Below, piece after piece: positions 5,093 to 5,802 of a stretch of DNA of 5,802 nucleotides. The first letter of the stretch is position 1. Every line of letters starts with the position of its first letter. This DNA comes from Hyphomicrobiales bacterium (lineage in GTDB: Bacteria; Pseudomonadota; Alphaproteobacteria; Rhizobiales; Beijerinckiaceae), in assembly GCA_015655535.1 (NCBI GenBank), contig JAATEW010000094.1, positions 1 to 5,802 of the forward strand, read 5' to 3'. The notes beneath the pieces are model-generated. The model searched no databases, was not told the origin of the DNA, and saw nothing but the letters and a program-made list of their open reading frames with translations. The position numbers and the translations under genes are program-made.

Positions 5093-5802
5093 ATGACCAC
5101 CCAGAAAATCGACGCGATCCGCAATTTTTCCATCGTCGCCCATATCGACCATGGCAAATCGACCCTGGCCGACCGTCTGATCCAGGCAACCGGCACCGTC
5201 GCCGAACGCGACATGGTCGAGCAGGTGCTCGATTCCATGGACATCGAGCGCGAACGTGGCATCACCATCAAGGCTCAGACGGTCCGGCTCGACTATAAGG
5301 CCAAGGACGGTAAGTCCTATATCCTCAATCTCATGGATACGCCCGGCCACGTCGACTTTGCCTATGAGGTCTCGCGGTCGCTTGCCGCCTGCGAAGGCTC
5401 GCTCCTCGTCGTCGACGCGAGCCAGGGCGTCGAGGCGCAGACGCTCGCCAATGTCTATCATGCGCTGGATGCCGGCCATGAAATCGTGCCGGTCTTGAAC
5501 AAGATCGACCTTCCGGCGGCGGAGCCCGACCGCATCAAGCAGCAGATCGAAGACGTCATCGGCATCGATGCGTCGGACGCCGTGCTGATCTCGGCCAAGA
5601 CCGGGCTCAACATCGATCAGGTGCTGGAGGCGATCGTCCATCGCCTGCCGCCGCCGCAAGGCGATGCCACCGCGCCCTTGAAGGCGCTCCTCGTCGATTC
5701 CTGGTACGACGCCTATCTCGGCGTCGTCGTGCTCGTGCGGATCATCGACGGCTCGCTCAAGAAGCACCAGAAGATCAAAATGATGGGCACCGACGCCCAT
5801 TA
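5093..5802 (+). CDS. lepA: Elongation factor 4 (LepA), N-terminal part (incomplete, runs off the right edge)
   Basis: LepA/EF4 is a ribosome-associated translational GTPase, related to EF-G, implicated in back-translocation and in ribosome assembly or initiation under stress. The 236 readable residues contain all G-motifs: G1 AHIDHGKST (16-24), G2 with RGITIKAQT (T58), G3 DTPGHVDF (82-89), G4 NKID (136-139) and G5 SAK (167-169). The start of domain II follows (ALLVDSWYDAYLGVVVLVRI). LYKAKDG-type spacing and the sequence YEVSRSLAACEGSLLVVDA distinguish LepA from EF-G and TypA. The full protein is about 600 residues. ATG 5093 gives the usual MTTQKIDAIRNFSIVAHIDH N-terminus; no good Shine-Dalgarno sequence precedes it. 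The 164 bases upstream contain two hairpins, so the gene is probably transcribed separately from its left neighbour. Confidence 0.97.
   Translation, partial: MTTQKIDAIRNFSIVAHIDHGKSTLADRLIQATGTVAERDMVEQVLDSMDIERERGITIKAQTVRLDYKAKDGKSYILNLMDTPGHVDFAYEVSRSLAACEGSLLVVDASQGVEAQTLANVYHALDAGHEIVPVLNKIDLPAAEPDRIKQQIEDVIGIDASDAVLISAKTGLNIDQVLEAIVHRLPPPQGDATAPLKALLVDSWYDAYLGVVVLVRIIDGSLKKHQKIKMMGTDAH

Noticed and set aside
5082..5096. Five-codon mini-ORF (MRNP) overlapping the lepA start
   Set aside because: Very short, with no ribosome binding site; overlap with ATGA is expected by chance.
4632..5189. 185-codon minus-strand ORF across the NepR-like gene and lepA start
   Set aside because: It overlaps the lepA N-terminus and both hairpins, and its translation shows no domain. 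It is, however, longer than the small gene it opposes, so that gene's strand rests on the NepR-like signature.
5036..5800. 254-codon minus-strand ORF opposite lepA
   Set aside because: The plus strand carries every GTPase motif of LepA; this is a codon-bias shadow.

Overview
The window looks like chromosomal DNA from an alphaproteobacterium, most probably a Rhizobiales (Hyphomicrobiales) member close to Beijerinckiaceae or Methylobacteriaceae. This rests on the high-GC coding bias, the divergent secA / parvulin pair next to argJ and mutT, rhizobial-type protein sequences, and one copy of a palindromic intergenic repeat of the style common in that order. The taxonomic placement is inference; no 16S or other marker is present.

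Layout. Positions 1-1111 (minus strand) hold the N-terminal 370 codons of secA, which runs off the left edge. Positions 1112-1777 are a 666-base divergent intergenic region, AT-richer towards its right side, with a perfect TATAAT flanked by GCCGG/CCGGC inverted repeats and no convincing gene. On the plus strand follow an exported parvulin-type peptidyl-prolyl isomerase (1778-2707) closed by a strong intrinsic terminator, then argJ (2908-4140) and a mutT-type Nudix hydrolase (4137-4541), which overlap by four bases. A palindromic repeat (2848-2896) ends one base before the argJ Shine-Dalgarno sequence. A 75-residue ORF (4701-4928) carries a degenerate signature of the NepR anti-sigma factor family and has an EcfG-like promoter candidate upstream. 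Two tandem hairpins (4933-4961, 4990-5022) separate it from lepA (5093 to the right edge, incomplete).

How the genes relate. SecA drives preprotein export and the parvulin would fold exported proteins in the periplasm, so the divergent pair shares a theme. argJ (arginine biosynthesis) and mutT (clearing oxidised nucleotides) form a compact, probably translationally coupled operon. LepA is a ribosome-associated GTPase. All of these are housekeeping genes.

The least ordinary items are the orphan NepR-like small protein with its GGAAC-N16-GGTT promoter candidate, the palindromic repeat beside the argJ ribosome binding site, and the inverted repeats around the -10 element in front of the parvulin gene. 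I saw no mobile element, CRISPR array, tRNA, rRNA or new multi-gene system.
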